DNA of 64,000 bases from Paenibacillus sp. CAA11 (GCF_003060825.1 NZ_CP028922.1:573001-637000); one strand, 5' to 3'; positions 25,177-34,126 are shown, counted from the first letter of the stretch. The notes: generated by a model from the sequence alone, not told the origin. Made by a program: numbers and translations.

Positions 25177-26292
25177 TCAATTAGCAAAAGTGTAATCGTC
25201 ATTCGTCTTCTTCAGCATTTGCTTAAAGCCCGAAGTGGCATACAGCTTCTTATCTTTGGTGATAAACAGTGCCTCGGTGTTCGGAATGTTCTCTACAAAT
25301 TTAAGGCCTTCATCTACACCCAGAACAAACGTGGTGGTGGATAAGGCATCCGCATCGGCGGAGCGGTCGGTCACAATGGTGACACTGCTGAGATTGTTAT
25401 CCACCGGGTAGCCCGTCTTGGGATTGATAATATGCTGATAGAGCTTGCCGTTCTCTATGAAAAAGCGCTCATAGATGCCAGAGGTGACAATGGTCTTGTT
25501 ATCGACTGAAATGTTGCCGATCGGATTGCCGCGCTCCTTATCGGGATCCTGAATGCCGATCGTCCAGTTCTTGCCGCCCAGCTTCTGGCCGACGGCAAAG
25601 ACGTTGCCTCCCAGGTCAATGATTGCACTTTTAAAGCCATGTCCAGTAATATAGTCGGCAATAACATCGGCAGCATAGCCTTTGCCGATAGAGCCTAGGT
25701 CAATGCTCATGCCGGCCTCTTCCAAGTAAATTTCGTTCGTCTCCGCTTTCATTTGAATCTTGCGATAATCGCACAGCTTCTGGGCCTTCTCAATCTGATC
25801 AGCCGGAGGCACATGCGCGCCTTCATGGCCAATATTCCAGAGTGTAACCAGGTTGCCGATGGCCGGGTCGAATTGTCCATCGGTCCGCCGGGCATAGTCC
25901 AGCGCCTTGGAGACCAGCTCAAAGGTATCGGCAGAGACCTTCACCGGCGCTTGGCCTGAGGCCTTGTTGACCTTAGAGATCTCACTGACCTCACTGGTCC
26001 GGCTAATTTTGCTGTCAATATCCTCAAGCAGGGAGCGGATATCCTCAAAGTTCTGTTTTTCTGCTTTGTTATCGTAGATTTTGACCGTGACAACCGTATC
26101 GAAGATAAAATAGGTTTCAGACTTCGGGGTCACGTTCGCTGAAGAGCTATCAGCTTTCGCTGAGCTCGATCCCTTAGACTGGGAAGAGTTTGCGCTCGTT
26201 TCCCCGTTTGTATTTCCCCCGCATCCGCTCAGAAGGACAATCATGGCCGTCAAAGCAGCCAGCACAGCGGTTCTTGACTTGGTTAAGTACAT
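25177..26292 (-). CDS. apbE: FAD:protein FMN transferase lipoprotein (ApbE; FmnB-like)
   Basis: 371 residues from the ATG at 26292 after AAAGAGGAACC; the longer frame adds 14 unlikely residues. Lipobox LLSGC (Cys about 24), so it acts outside the membrane. ApbE covalently attaches FMN from FAD to Thr/Ser of secreted acceptor proteins. Seen here: TYFIFDTVVTVKIY at the start of the fold, DLGSIGKGYAADVI and IIDLGGNVFAVG (substrate and metal sites), and a C-terminal TTTFVLG segment with DADALSTT (Mg2+ ligand region). A natural acceptor, the two-domain FMN_bind lipoprotein, is encoded at 39484. Divergent from the eetB-ecf operon. Confidence 0.94.
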   Translation of the reverse strand: MYLTKSRTAVLAALTAMIVLLSGCGGNTNGETSANSSQSKGSSSAKADSSSANVTPKSETYFIFDTVVTVKIYDNKAEKQNFEDIRSLLEDIDSKISRTSEVSEISKVNKASGQAPVKVSADTFELVSKALDYARRTDGQFDPAIGNLVTLWNIGHEGAHVPPADQIEKAQKLCDYRKIQMKAETNEIYLEEAGMSIDLGSIGKGYAADVIADYITGHGFKSAIIDLGGNVFAVGQKLGGKNWTIGIQDPDKERGNPIGNISVDNKTIVTSGIYERFFIENGKLYQHIINPKTGYPVDNNLSSVTIVTDRSADADALSTTTFVLGVDEGLKFVENIPNTEALFITKDKKLYATSGFKQMLKKTNDDYTFAN

Positions 26293-26453
26293 GGCGGTTC
26301 CTCTTTTCTCATAAATTCGACAGAAGTATACCAACTGTGCAATTTAACTGAAAATGAGATATCTCATAATTGAAATATTTTTATGAAAAACTCGTGATTA
26401 AGTGATCGTTTTGTGAAAATAGAAAAATCATCTGGAACAAGCCAGCTACTTCA

Positions 26454-26482
26454 TTGAAGGATCAGGATGGCCCATGTATAAT
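26454..26482 (+). promoter_or_regulatory. Sigma-A type promoter upstream of the eetB operon
   Basis: TTGAAG (26454-26459), 17-bp spacer, TATAAT (26477-26482). It would give a leader of about 160 nt for eetB that contains the palindromes at 26578-26614. Confidence 0.65.
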
Positions 26483-26577
26483 GAGGTTCGCCTAAGATTT
26501 AGGAAATTAAAAAATAAGAGATTTTCCTTGATCGGCCGGGCCTTTTGGCGGATAGGGAGACTTTTAGGAGGGCGGAG

Positions 26578-26614
26578 TGTGATTTTCTTAACAGTTCAAG
26601 TGAAAAAAATCACA
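26578..26614 (+). promoter_or_regulatory. Tandem FNR/CRP-like palindromes before eetB
   Basis: Site 1, TGTGATTTTCTTAACA (26578-26593), and site 2, AGTGA-N6-TCACA (26599-26614), fit the Bacillus FNR consensus TGTGA-N6-TCACA at 9 of 10 half-site positions each. Their centres are 21 bp apart, two helical turns. AATAAT at 26615-26620 is placed so that site 1 would be centred at -41.5. Binding is inferred, not shown. Confidence 0.5.
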
Positions 26615-26649
26615 AATAATATCGGTATAAGGAACAAGGGAAGGGGACG

Positions 26650-27210
26650 ATGATGATGTCGTCATTGCAAGAGGATACAGGCCAGATTCTGAAGAGAACG
26701 GTGATCGTGGCTATCTTTGCTGCGGTTGCGGTGGTTCTCAGTATCGTAGAATCCTTCGTGCCTATGAATATGTCGGTTCCCGGGGCTAAGCTGGGTCTGG
26801 CCAATATTATGGTTTTGACCTGTATGTATTTTCTGCGGGGCCGGGATGCCTTTGTAATGGTAGTGCTTAAGACCTTGCTTACCGCTTTTATATTTGGTAC
26901 ATTCTCCAGCTTTCTGTTCAGCTTCCTGGGCGCCTTGTTCAGCTTTGGTGTGATGTGGGTTCTGCTCAAGCTGGGCAAAGATCGGCTAAGCCTCATTGGC
27001 ATCAGTGTGGCCGGAGGCCTTGCTCACAATATCGGCCAGCTGACTGCTGCCGCCATTATCATTCGTTCATCGGTCATCTTCTATTATTTGCCGATGCTGA
27101 TGCTGATGGGATTGGTTACCGGCATCGGCGTAGGGATCGCGGTGCGCGTACTGATTCCCTCGTTGTCAAAGTTATCCTTGTTCGAGGGTTTTCTCACGGC
27201 AGAAGCGTAG
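26650..27210 (+). CDS. eetB: Gx transporter family membrane protein (EetB-like)
   Basis: 186 residues, six predicted helices. The family is recognised from ESFVPMNMSVPGAKLGLANIM, the GAKLGLAN signature of the Gx transporter (formerly heptaprenyl diphosphate synthase component I-like, PF07456) proteins. In the Listeria electron-transfer locus EetB is this family. It resembles ECF S-components in size and hydrophobicity, and here it is followed directly by ECF genes. Three ATG codons in a row at 26650-26658 follow AAGGGG; the second or third gives better spacing. First gene of an apparent operon running to the UbiA gene. Confidence 0.85.
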   Translation: MMMSSLQEDTGQILKRTVIVAIFAAVAVVLSIVESFVPMNMSVPGAKLGLANIMVLTCMYFLRGRDAFVMVVLKTLLTAFIFGTFSSFLFSFLGALFSFGVMWVLLKLGKDRLSLIGISVAGGLAHNIGQLTAAAIIIRSSVIFYYLPMLMLMGLVTGIGVGIAVRVLIPSLSKLSLFEGFLTAEA

Positions 27211-27247
27211 GGCGCGATTTCGTCAAAGGTGAAAGGGGGGGCTGTAC

Positions 27248-28102
27248 ATGGGAACTGGGGTTGATCGGCCGGGGGCTGCCGCCATTGAGCTGGCAGAAGT
27301 GTCCTTTGCCTACGGGAAAGAGCCGCCGATTCTAAATCAGGTAAGCGCAAGCATTCCCGCAGGGAGCTGGGTATCCATTGTGGGCGCGAATGGCTGCGGT
27401 AAATCCACCTTGGGGAGGTTGATCGGCGGGCTCTTAACCCCAAGTAGAGGGCGGATTGCTATTGATGGTGAGGCCTGGAGCCGAGAATCGCGCGTCCGGC
27501 TGAGGCAGCGGATCGGTATGGTATTCCAGAATCCGGACAATCAGTTTGTCGGAGCCACGGTGGAAGAGGATTTGGCCTTCGGGCTTGAGGGCCAATGTTT
27601 GCCTAGAGCAGAGATGAGCTTGCGGATTGAGCGCTATGCCGCCCTACTGGGTATTCAGGCTTTGCTGAAGAAGCATCCCGGCGAGCTCTCCGGCGGGCAG
27701 AAGCAGCGAATTGCGGCCGCAGCATCGCTGGTTCTTGAGCCGTCCATCCTCATCTTCGATGAAGCCTCTTCCATGCTGGATGAGAAGGCAAGGGCGGACT
27801 GGCTGATGCTGCTGAGAGAAATGAGAAGCAGCGGTGCCTATACGCTGGTCTCCATTACTCATGATGCCGAGGAGATCCTCGCATCAGATCGGGTGCTTGC
27901 CTTGGGTGACGGCGGGCTAGCAGGGGATGTCACGCCGCAGCAGCTGTTCGCGGATTACGGGCTAATGAACGCCTGCCGTATCCGGGCCCCGTTCCGCATT
28001 CAGCTTGAGCATGAACTGAAGTCAGCCTGTGCTGGCTTCCCCGGCCAGCTGCAGGAGGAAGTCATGAAGGAGATATTATGGCCATTACATTCGATCAAGT
28101 AG
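27248..28102 (+). CDS. ecfA1: ECF transporter ATPase A1
   Basis: 284-residue ABC ATPase. Walker A GANGCGKST (46-54), Q-loop VFQNPDNQF (92-100, the NPDNQ form typical of ECF/CbiO ATPases), signature LSGGQ (147-151), Walker B LIFDEA with DEAS, and H-switch THD. With EcfA2 it should form the heterodimer that powers an ECF transporter. It sits 37 bp after eetB and overlaps ecfA2 by 25 bp. The usual bacillar ecfA1A2T copy lies in the ribosomal protein region, so this looks like a second, dedicated module (inference). Confidence 0.93.
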   Translation: MGTGVDRPGAAAIELAEVSFAYGKEPPILNQVSASIPAGSWVSIVGANGCGKSTLGRLIGGLLTPSRGRIAIDGEAWSRESRVRLRQRIGMVFQNPDNQFVGATVEEDLAFGLEGQCLPRAEMSLRIERYAALLGIQALLKKHPGELSGGQKQRIAAAASLVLEPSILIFDEASSMLDEKARADWLMLLREMRSSGAYTLVSITHDAEEILASDRVLALGDGGLAGDVTPQQLFADYGLMNACRIRAPFRIQLEHELKSACAGFPGQLQEEVMKEILWPLHSIK

Positions 28103-28971
28103 ATTATGCCTACGAGGCTAATACGCTGTGGAGGCAGACGGCCCTGCAGGATGTGAACCTGGAGCTGGCAGAGGGCTGTCTGAACGCAATAGCCGGAGCT
28201 TCGGGCTCCGGCAAATCCACACTGCTCCAGCTGTTGAACGGCATTCTGAAGCCAACCGGGGGCAGGCTTCAGGTGCTGGACGTTGAGCTTGCAGCCGGGG
28301 TCAAGCCTCCGAAGCTGCGTGAGCTGCGGCGAAGGGTGGGCCTCGTGTTCCAATTCCCGGAGCATCAGCTCTTCGAGGATACCGTCGAGAAGGACCTTTG
28401 CTTCGGACCGCTGAACTTCGGGCTGTCTGAGGCCGAGGCGAAGGATCGGGCCAGGCAGGCCCTAAGCCGGCTTGGACTCGGCTCGGAGCTGCTGCCCCGC
28501 AGCCCGTTCCATCTCAGCGGCGGGCAAATGCGCAAGGTAGCGATCGCCTCGGTTCTCGCCATGGACCCGGACGTGCTGGTCCTGGATGAGCCGACGGCTA
28601 CACTGGACCCGGTCAGTCGCCATGAGCTGATTCAGCTCCTGTCACGGCTTTGCCGGGAAGAAGGCAAGACAGTCATTGTGGTCACGCACCGTCTTGAAGA
28701 GATGCTCCCTTTCGCGGACCGCTGGGTGATGATGAAGGAAGGGCGCTGCCGATTCCAGGGAACATCGGCGCAGTTGGTGCAGGAAGCGCCGCAGCTGGAA
28801 GCCGAGGGCTTTACGCTTCCTGATTGCATTCATATCTGGCGGCGGCTCGCGGCTGCCTATGGCCTTGAGCAGGAGGAGCCCTGCTTCTCAGCCGGAGAGC
28901 TGGCTGGCCGGATTCGTCAGCTGCTGGAAGAAGAGCAGGGGGCCGCTGCGGCAGCTCAAGGAGGGCAGTAG
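28078..28971 (+). CDS. ecfA2: ECF transporter ATPase A2
   Basis: 297-residue ABC ATPase. Walker A GASGSGKST (40-48), Q-loop VFQFPEHQLFE (90-100, typical of EcfA2), signature LSGGQMRK (146-153), Walker B VLVLDEPTATLD, and H-switch THR in place of THD. An Ala/Gln-rich C-terminus follows. The start ATG, preceded by AAGGAG, lies 25 bp inside the ecfA1 frame, so the two products are translationally coupled. Confidence 0.93.
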   Translation: MAITFDQVDYAYEANTLWRQTALQDVNLELAEGCLNAIAGASGSGKSTLLQLLNGILKPTGGRLQVLDVELAAGVKPPKLRELRRRVGLVFQFPEHQLFEDTVEKDLCFGPLNFGLSEAEAKDRARQALSRLGLGSELLPRSPFHLSGGQMRKVAIASVLAMDPDVLVLDEPTATLDPVSRHELIQLLSRLCREEGKTVIVVTHRLEEMLPFADRWVMMKEGRCRFQGTSAQLVQEAPQLEAEGFTLPDCIHIWRRLAAAYGLEQEEPCFSAGELAGRIRQLLEEEQGAAAAAQGGQ

Positions 28972-28972
28972 C

Positions 28973-29764
28973 ATGCGGAACAAGCTGATGATCGGCCGGA
29001 CCATTGACACCGGCTCCTGGGTTCATACGCTGGATCCCAGAGCCAAGCTGACCGCTATGCTGCTCTATGCTGCGGCGATTATAGTTTGCAGCTCCTGGCT
29101 GTCCTTAGGGCTGATCGCCCTGTTCTCTTTCGGATTCATGGCAGCAACGCGCATTCCCTTCAAATATTATTTGAAGGCGGCGAAGCCCTTATGGGTGCTG
29201 ATGCTGTTCATCCTGCTTGCCCAGACGTTCACAGTCCGGGGCGAAACCATCTGGTTCAGGCTGGGCTCCTGGACGGTTTATCTCGAAGGGCTCAGCCTGG
29301 GCGCGATGTCTTGCGCCCGGATGGCGCTGCTCGTCTCATTCACGGCGCTGCTGACCTTTACCACAACGCCGGGCCGGCTCAATCAGGGGCTAGAAGGCAT
29401 GCTGAAGCCGCTCCGGCGGATTGGAATTTCCTCACAGCGGCTTACGCTGATGCTCAGTATCGCCCTTCGGTTTATCCCGACGATCCTGGAGGAGACGAAC
29501 AAGATCCTGAAGGCCCAGGCTGCACGAGGTGCCGAACTTCGGGAGCTGCCTTGGAAGGAGAAGGGGCGCATGCTGATTTCTCTGCTTGTTCCAGTTACCG
29601 TAGGCGCCTTCCGACGTGCGGAAGAGCTGGTGGTATCCATGGAGGCCAGAGGGTATATCGTAGGGGCTCCGAGATCGGAGTATCAGGTCCTGACCTGGAG
29701 CGGCAGGGAAACGGTGTTTATTGGCTGCTACGTCATGCTTATGGTGACGATGCTGTGGTTATAA
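28973..29764 (+). CDS. ecfT: ECF transporter transmembrane subunit T
   Basis: 263 residues from the ATG at 28973 after AAGGAGGG. N-terminal helices start after the conserved HTLDPRAKL. The two cytoplasmic coupling motifs are seen as QAARGAELRELPW and MEARGYIVG (the A-R-G pairs that contact EcfA1/A2). This completes an A1-A2-T module with no classical S-component beside it other than the EetB-like protein upstream. In Listeria, ECF subunits take part in flavin movement for extracellular electron transfer. Confidence 0.92.
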   Translation: MRNKLMIGRTIDTGSWVHTLDPRAKLTAMLLYAAAIIVCSSWLSLGLIALFSFGFMAATRIPFKYYLKAAKPLWVLMLFILLAQTFTVRGETIWFRLGSWTVYLEGLSLGAMSCARMALLVSFTALLTFTTTPGRLNQGLEGMLKPLRRIGISSQRLTLMLSIALRFIPTILEETNKILKAQAARGAELRELPWKEKGRMLISLLVPVTVGAFRRAEELVVSMEARGYIVGAPRSEYQVLTWSGRETVFIGCYVMLMVTMLWL

Positions 29765-29816
29765 GCGACATCTTGGAATGGAAGTATTTTGTGAAGTCAT
29801 AAGGGGGAGACAAGCG

Positions 29817-31790
29817 ATGGCACGCTATTTTAACGGGAAGGAAATTGAACTGCTGGCGCCGGCAGGGACGTTCGAAATCTTCAAGGAAGTGATTCAGGCA
29901 AATTGTGATGCGGTCTATTTTGGGGGGCCGGGGCTGAATATGCGCCTGATGCGCAAGGGCTACAATTTTACTCGGGAAGAGATGGAAGAAGCGATTGGGA
30001 TTGCGCACGGACTTGGGAAAAAGGTGTATGTGACCGTCAACAACATGCTGAATGAGCAGGAGCTGGAGGAGGCGGCCGAATATTTAACCTTCTTGGCGCA
30101 AATTCAGCCGGATGCCTTGATTGTGCAGGACTTTGCAGTCATTTCTCTGATTCGGGAGCTGCAGCTGCCGCTAAATATCCATTCTTCCGTTATGATGAAC
30201 GCTCACAATATAGAGATGGTTCAAGCCCTTAAGGAGCTTGGCGTAACCCGGGTGGTTACCTCACGCGAGATGGATCTGAATACAACGCGGTATCTGCAGG
30301 CAGTCACAGGCATGGAACTGGAGTATTTTATACATGGAGATATGTGCTCGGTTCATGGTGCTAACTGTTATTTCAGTTCCATGGTCTTTGGCATGAGCGG
30401 CAACCGGGGCAAGTGCATGAAGCCCTGCCGCTGGGACTACCGGGTGAAGAAGGATGGCAATGTGTATCCGACCGAGTATCCCCTTGCCGTTAAGGATATG
30501 TTCATGTATGAGCACATCCCGGAGCTGATTCAGGGCGGGATTACTTCCTTCAAAATTGAAGGCCGCATGCGGGACGTATCCTTTGTCCTCATGCTCGTGA
30601 ACAGCTATGGGGACGCGATCGACCGCTATATCGAGGATCCGGTCGGATTCGACCGCAGCAAGGATACGAAGCTGCTGTTCGAGAACCGCAAGCGCGATTT
30701 CTCCACCGCCTATGCCTTCGGAACTCCAGGGCTGTCCAATATTAACAAACGGTACGAGGGAACCGGGAAGTTCTACAGTACCGGCAAGGTGTTCAGCACC
30801 CCGGCCGAGGAGCGAGAGATCAAGGAAGAACGCCTTCAGACGGTCCGCGATCGCTTAAGCGCGGCGAAGCGCGCGGAGGCAGCCGCCCATCAAGGGGAGC
30901 TGTCCGTACATGTGAATAATATGGCTCAGGCCCAGGCGGCTTTAGACGCAGGAGCGGATCATATTTACCTGTCTGGGGACGTCTATGAACCAGACCACCC
31001 CTTTACCAAGGCGGAGATCAAGGAGCTCGGGACCCTAAAGAGGACGTCCAAGATCTACTTAGGTCTTCCGCGGATGATGACCGAGCTGCATTTTGAACAG
31101 TATGACGGCCTGCTTTCCGGGGAGCGTCTGCCGCTTGATGGAATTCTCGTTACGAATGTGGGGGCGGTTCGCAGGTTTGCAGGCAAGGGTTATCCTCTGA
31201 TTGGGGATTTCAATCTGAATATCTATAACAACCTGGCTGCGAAATTTTACCGGGAGCGTGGAGTAGGGCGGTTCACAGCCTCGATCGAGGCGCCGCTGGA
31301 GGATTTCGCGCGTCTGCTTGAGACAGGTGAGGGGCCGGTAGAGGTGATCGTGCACGGCTCTCCGGCAATCATGTATATGGAGCATGATCTTTATCAGAAT
31401 GCGGAGGTCTTTCAGGCTATTGCCGAAGAGGATAACAAGTACGTCTCCAACGATGTGCTGGTGCTGATGACCGACAAGGGAGAAAGCCCAGTGTACCGGG
31501 ATGTGCATGGCCGCTGCCATCTGACCTTGGCCAAGGAGCTCTGCCTGCTGCCGCTCGTGAAGGAACTCCAAGAGGCCGGTACGACCCATTTCCGTATCGA
31601 AGGCGCTACCTATCGTCCGGAGCAGCTTAGTACGATAGTGGGAGCTTACCGCCGCGTGCTGGATCGTCCAGAGCTTGCTGCGGAGGAATTCGCCCGCCTG
31701 TCTCCTATCTATGCGGGATATACGCTTGGGGCACTGCAGTTCAACGGAACGCCTGCCGCAGCCGGAGCTAGAGCGGAGGTGCTGGCATGA
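29817..31790 (+). CDS. U32 family protein with Fe-S-type cysteines
   Basis: 657 residues from the ATG at 29817 after AAGGGGGAG. The U32 barrel begins ELLAPAGTFEIFKEVIQANCDAVYFGG. A cysteine set characteristic of Fe-S U32 proteins is present: CSVHGANC (about 177-183) and CMKPC (about 200-204). The C-terminal half repeats a barrel-like fold. U32 members include tRNA/rRNA hydroxylation proteins (TrhP, RlhA) and UbiU/UbiV, which hydroxylate quinone precursors without oxygen. The genes around it (EetB, ECF, UbiA) would suit a quinone role, but length and layout are nearer to the RNA-modifying type. Overlaps the next gene by ATGA. Confidence 0.85.
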   Translation: MARYFNGKEIELLAPAGTFEIFKEVIQANCDAVYFGGPGLNMRLMRKGYNFTREEMEEAIGIAHGLGKKVYVTVNNMLNEQELEEAAEYLTFLAQIQPDALIVQDFAVISLIRELQLPLNIHSSVMMNAHNIEMVQALKELGVTRVVTSREMDLNTTRYLQAVTGMELEYFIHGDMCSVHGANCYFSSMVFGMSGNRGKCMKPCRWDYRVKKDGNVYPTEYPLAVKDMFMYEHIPELIQGGITSFKIEGRMRDVSFVLMLVNSYGDAIDRYIEDPVGFDRSKDTKLLFENRKRDFSTAYAFGTPGLSNINKRYEGTGKFYSTGKVFSTPAEEREIKEERLQTVRDRLSAAKRAEAAAHQGELSVHVNNMAQAQAALDAGADHIYLSGDVYEPDHPFTKAEIKELGTLKRTSKIYLGLPRMMTELHFEQYDGLLSGERLPLDGILVTNVGAVRRFAGKGYPLIGDFNLNIYNNLAAKFYRERGVGRFTASIEAPLEDFARLLETGEGPVEVIVHGSPAIMYMEHDLYQNAEVFQAIAEEDNKYVSNDVLVLMTDKGESPVYRDVHGRCHLTLAKELCLLPLVKELQEAGTTHFRIEGATYRPEQLSTIVGAYRRVLDRPELAAEEFARLSPIYAGYTLGALQFNGTPAAAGARAEVLA

Positions 31791-33106
31791 GCAGCTATAT
31801 CGGACCGGAAGAGGTTATTCGCAAGCGGCAGGAATACTTCTATCCTTGCACCAGTCATTTCTATCGCCGTCCCCCTCAGATCGTCAAGGGAGAGATGCAA
31901 TATCTCTACGGGCATGACGGGAAGCGCTACACCGATTTCTTCGCCGGGGTTTCCGTTGTAGCCTGTGGACACTGCAACCCGGTAATTGCCGGGGAGACTG
32001 CCCGGCAGCTGCAGGAGCTGCAGCATACGTCGACCATCTACCTGACCCAGCCGAATGTGGATCTTGCTGAGCGGCTGGCCGATGTCCTGCCCGGCGAACT
32101 GCGCCGCTCGTTCTTCTGCAACAGCGGGTCGGAAGCCAATGAGGGCGCGCTGCTGCTGGCCCGCATGTACACAGGGCGCCGGGAGTTCATCGCACTGGAG
32201 TACGGCCTGCATGGCCGGACTTATCTGACGATGAGCGTAACCGGGCTGCCGATGTGGCGGACTGATCCGGAGCTGGCTCACGACCGGGACGTTACCTTTA
32301 TTCCGCGGCCCTTCTCCAGGGACTTGTCCAAGGATGAGGCTGCGCACCGATCTTTGAAAGCGCTGGAGGCGGTGCTGGCCGAGAAGGGCAGCCGGATCGC
32401 CGCGATGATTGCCGAGCCAATTCAGGGCAATGGCGGCATGATCTCCCCGCCGCAGTGGTATTATCCGGAGGTGAAGCGGCTGCTGGCGCAGCACGGCGTA
32501 CTGCTGATCGCCGATGAGATTCAGACCGGCTTCGGCCGAACAGGGCGGATGTTCGCCATGGACCACTGGGGCGTTGTTCCCGACATCTTGACCATGGCGA
32601 AGGCGCTGGGCAGCGGGATTCCGATCGCTGCCTTCGCCACCACGGACGAGATTGCTGCCAAGCTGAACCGGCCATCGGCCTCCACCTTTGGCGGCAATCC
32701 GGTCTCGTCGGTGACGGCGATGGCGGTACTCGATTTCATCGAGCGGCACCGCCTGCCTGACCGCGCTGAGAAGCTGGGCCTTCTGCTTCGCGAAGGGCTC
32801 GAGGAGCTGGCCGCCTTCTATCCGTCAATTGTGACGGATGTGCGCGGTGCCGGCCTGATGCTTGGTGCAGGGATCGCTGAGGATCAGCCCGAGCTTGGAG
32901 CGCAGCTGACAGATGATATTCTGGAAGCGATGAAGGACCGGGGCTTTATGATCGGGAAGAATGGCGTGGACCGCAATGTGCTGGCCTTCCAGCCGCCATT
33001 GGTTCTGACCGAGGAGGATATCCATGAGATGCTTGCGGCATTAAGAGAGACTCTGCAGGGGCTTCAAGAAGGAGCCGGTGCCGAAAGCCGACCGGGGGGG
33101 CGGTGA
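31787..33106 (+). CDS. Class III PLP-dependent aminotransferase
   Basis: 439 residues. The class III (ornithine/GABA/alanine-glyoxylate) pattern is complete: FCNSGSEANEGALLLAR (cofactor phosphate site), LIADEIQTGFGRTGRMFA (PLP ring Asp) and TMAKALGSGIP with the Schiff-base lysine at about 271. The closest known types are AGXT2-like and 4-aminobutyrate aminotransferases; the substrate is not predictable. GGAGG lies just upstream inside the U32 frame, and the start overlaps the U32 stop by four bases, so it belongs to the same operon. Its link to electron transfer is unclear. Confidence 0.9.
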   Translation: MSSYIGPEEVIRKRQEYFYPCTSHFYRRPPQIVKGEMQYLYGHDGKRYTDFFAGVSVVACGHCNPVIAGETARQLQELQHTSTIYLTQPNVDLAERLADVLPGELRRSFFCNSGSEANEGALLLARMYTGRREFIALEYGLHGRTYLTMSVTGLPMWRTDPELAHDRDVTFIPRPFSRDLSKDEAAHRSLKALEAVLAEKGSRIAAMIAEPIQGNGGMISPPQWYYPEVKRLLAQHGVLLIADEIQTGFGRTGRMFAMDHWGVVPDILTMAKALGSGIPIAAFATTDEIAAKLNRPSASTFGGNPVSSVTAMAVLDFIERHRLPDRAEKLGLLLREGLEELAAFYPSIVTDVRGAGLMLGAGIAEDQPELGAQLTDDILEAMKDRGFMIGKNGVDRNVLAFQPPLVLTEEDIHEMLAALRETLQGLQEGAGAESRPGGR

Positions 33107-33110
33107 GCGT

Positions 33111-33986
33111 ATGCACATTGCGGCTGCAGTTTATCGCAAAGCTAAGCTGTTCGGCGAGCTGGTTATGTTCTCGCATACACTGTTCTCGTTGCCGTTCGCT
33201 ATTATTTCAATGGTATGGGCAGCAGGAGGCATGCCCTCCTGGCGGGTCATTATTTGGGGACTGATTGCGCTGGTCGCTGCCCGCAACGGGGCTAATGCCT
33301 TGAATCGTGTGGCGGATCGCGTCTTCGATGAGCTGAATCCAAGGACGGCAGGAAGGCATTTGCCGCGGCGGCTGCTGGACTCCCGGGAGGTTATGATATT
33401 TGTAGTGGTTAACTATGCGATATTTATCGCTGCTTCCGGAATGTTAAATCCATTATGTCTGGCATTGTCACCCGTAGCGATCTTCCTGATCTCCTCATAC
33501 TCTTATACCAAGCGTTTTACGTACCTGAGTCATCTGTACTTGGGGTTTGTCATCGCGTCTGCGCCGATCGGAGCCTGGTTTGCCGTAACAGGACAATTCG
33601 CCTTTACACCGTTCGTGCTTGGTACGGTTGTGATGCTGTGGATTGCAGGCTTTGACATTATTTACGGCACACAGGACATTGAATTCGACAGGTCCCAGGG
33701 CCTGTGGTCGATTCCTAGCTATTTCGGATTGAACCTTGCGCTCTGGATCGCCAAAGGGCTTCATTTTATCATGGTGCTGTTGCTGTTGTTCCTGTATGTG
33801 TTCCGTGATCTCGGATGGTTGTATTTGACGGGAATCGGAATCGCTGTATTGCTGCTCCTGGCAGAGCACAACATTATTAAGCCGACGAACAAGAGGCTGA
33901 TGCATATTGCGTCCTATAATCTGAACCAGGTGATCAGCATGGTGATTCTGTTCTGTACGCTCGGGGATTATTTTCTGGTGAATTGA
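33111..33986 (+). CDS. UbiA family polyprenyltransferase (DmkA-like role)
   Basis: 291 residues from the ATG at 33111, four bases after the aminotransferase stop. Eight or nine helices. The first Asp-rich motif is NRVADRVFDELNPRTAGRHLP (about residues 64-84) and the second YGTQDIEFDRSQGLWSIP. This is the UbiA/MqnP pattern, not the MenA pattern, so the aromatic acceptor may be a 4-hydroxybenzoate-type or futalosine-pathway intermediate. In the Listeria electron-transfer locus a prenyltransferase (DmkA) makes demethylmenaquinone; a similar role is inferred here. Last gene of the operon, ended by a hairpin at 34017-34053. Confidence 0.88.
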   Translation: MHIAAAVYRKAKLFGELVMFSHTLFSLPFAIISMVWAAGGMPSWRVIIWGLIALVAARNGANALNRVADRVFDELNPRTAGRHLPRRLLDSREVMIFVVVNYAIFIAASGMLNPLCLALSPVAIFLISSYSYTKRFTYLSHLYLGFVIASAPIGAWFAVTGQFAFTPFVLGTVVMLWIAGFDIIYGTQDIEFDRSQGLWSIPSYFGLNLALWIAKGLHFIMVLLLLFLYVFRDLGWLYLTGIGIAVLLLLAEHNIIKPTNKRLMHIASYNLNQVISMVILFCTLGDYFLVN

Positions 33987-34016
33987 ACATGCCTTGTTAA
34001 GTTAGAGTCTAAAGAG

Positions 34017-34065
34017 AGCTAACCTGTTTTCCAAGCTGGGAGATCGGTTAGCTTGTCTTGTATTT
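34017..34065 (+). terminator. Terminator of the eetB-ecf-ubiA operon
   Basis: AGCTAACC / GGTTAGCT stem followed by TGTCTTGTATTT. The T tract is interrupted. Confidence 0.6.
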
Positions 34066-34126
34066 CAGGTGATTTCAAGTTTCCACTTTATGGGTTATGA
34101 TGTGAGTTAAAAGGGGGAGGTACGCC

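Noticed and set aside
31709-32749. 346-codon minus-strand frame opposite the aminotransferase
   Set aside because: Shadow caused by GC-rich codon use; the plus-strand gene carries all class III motifs.
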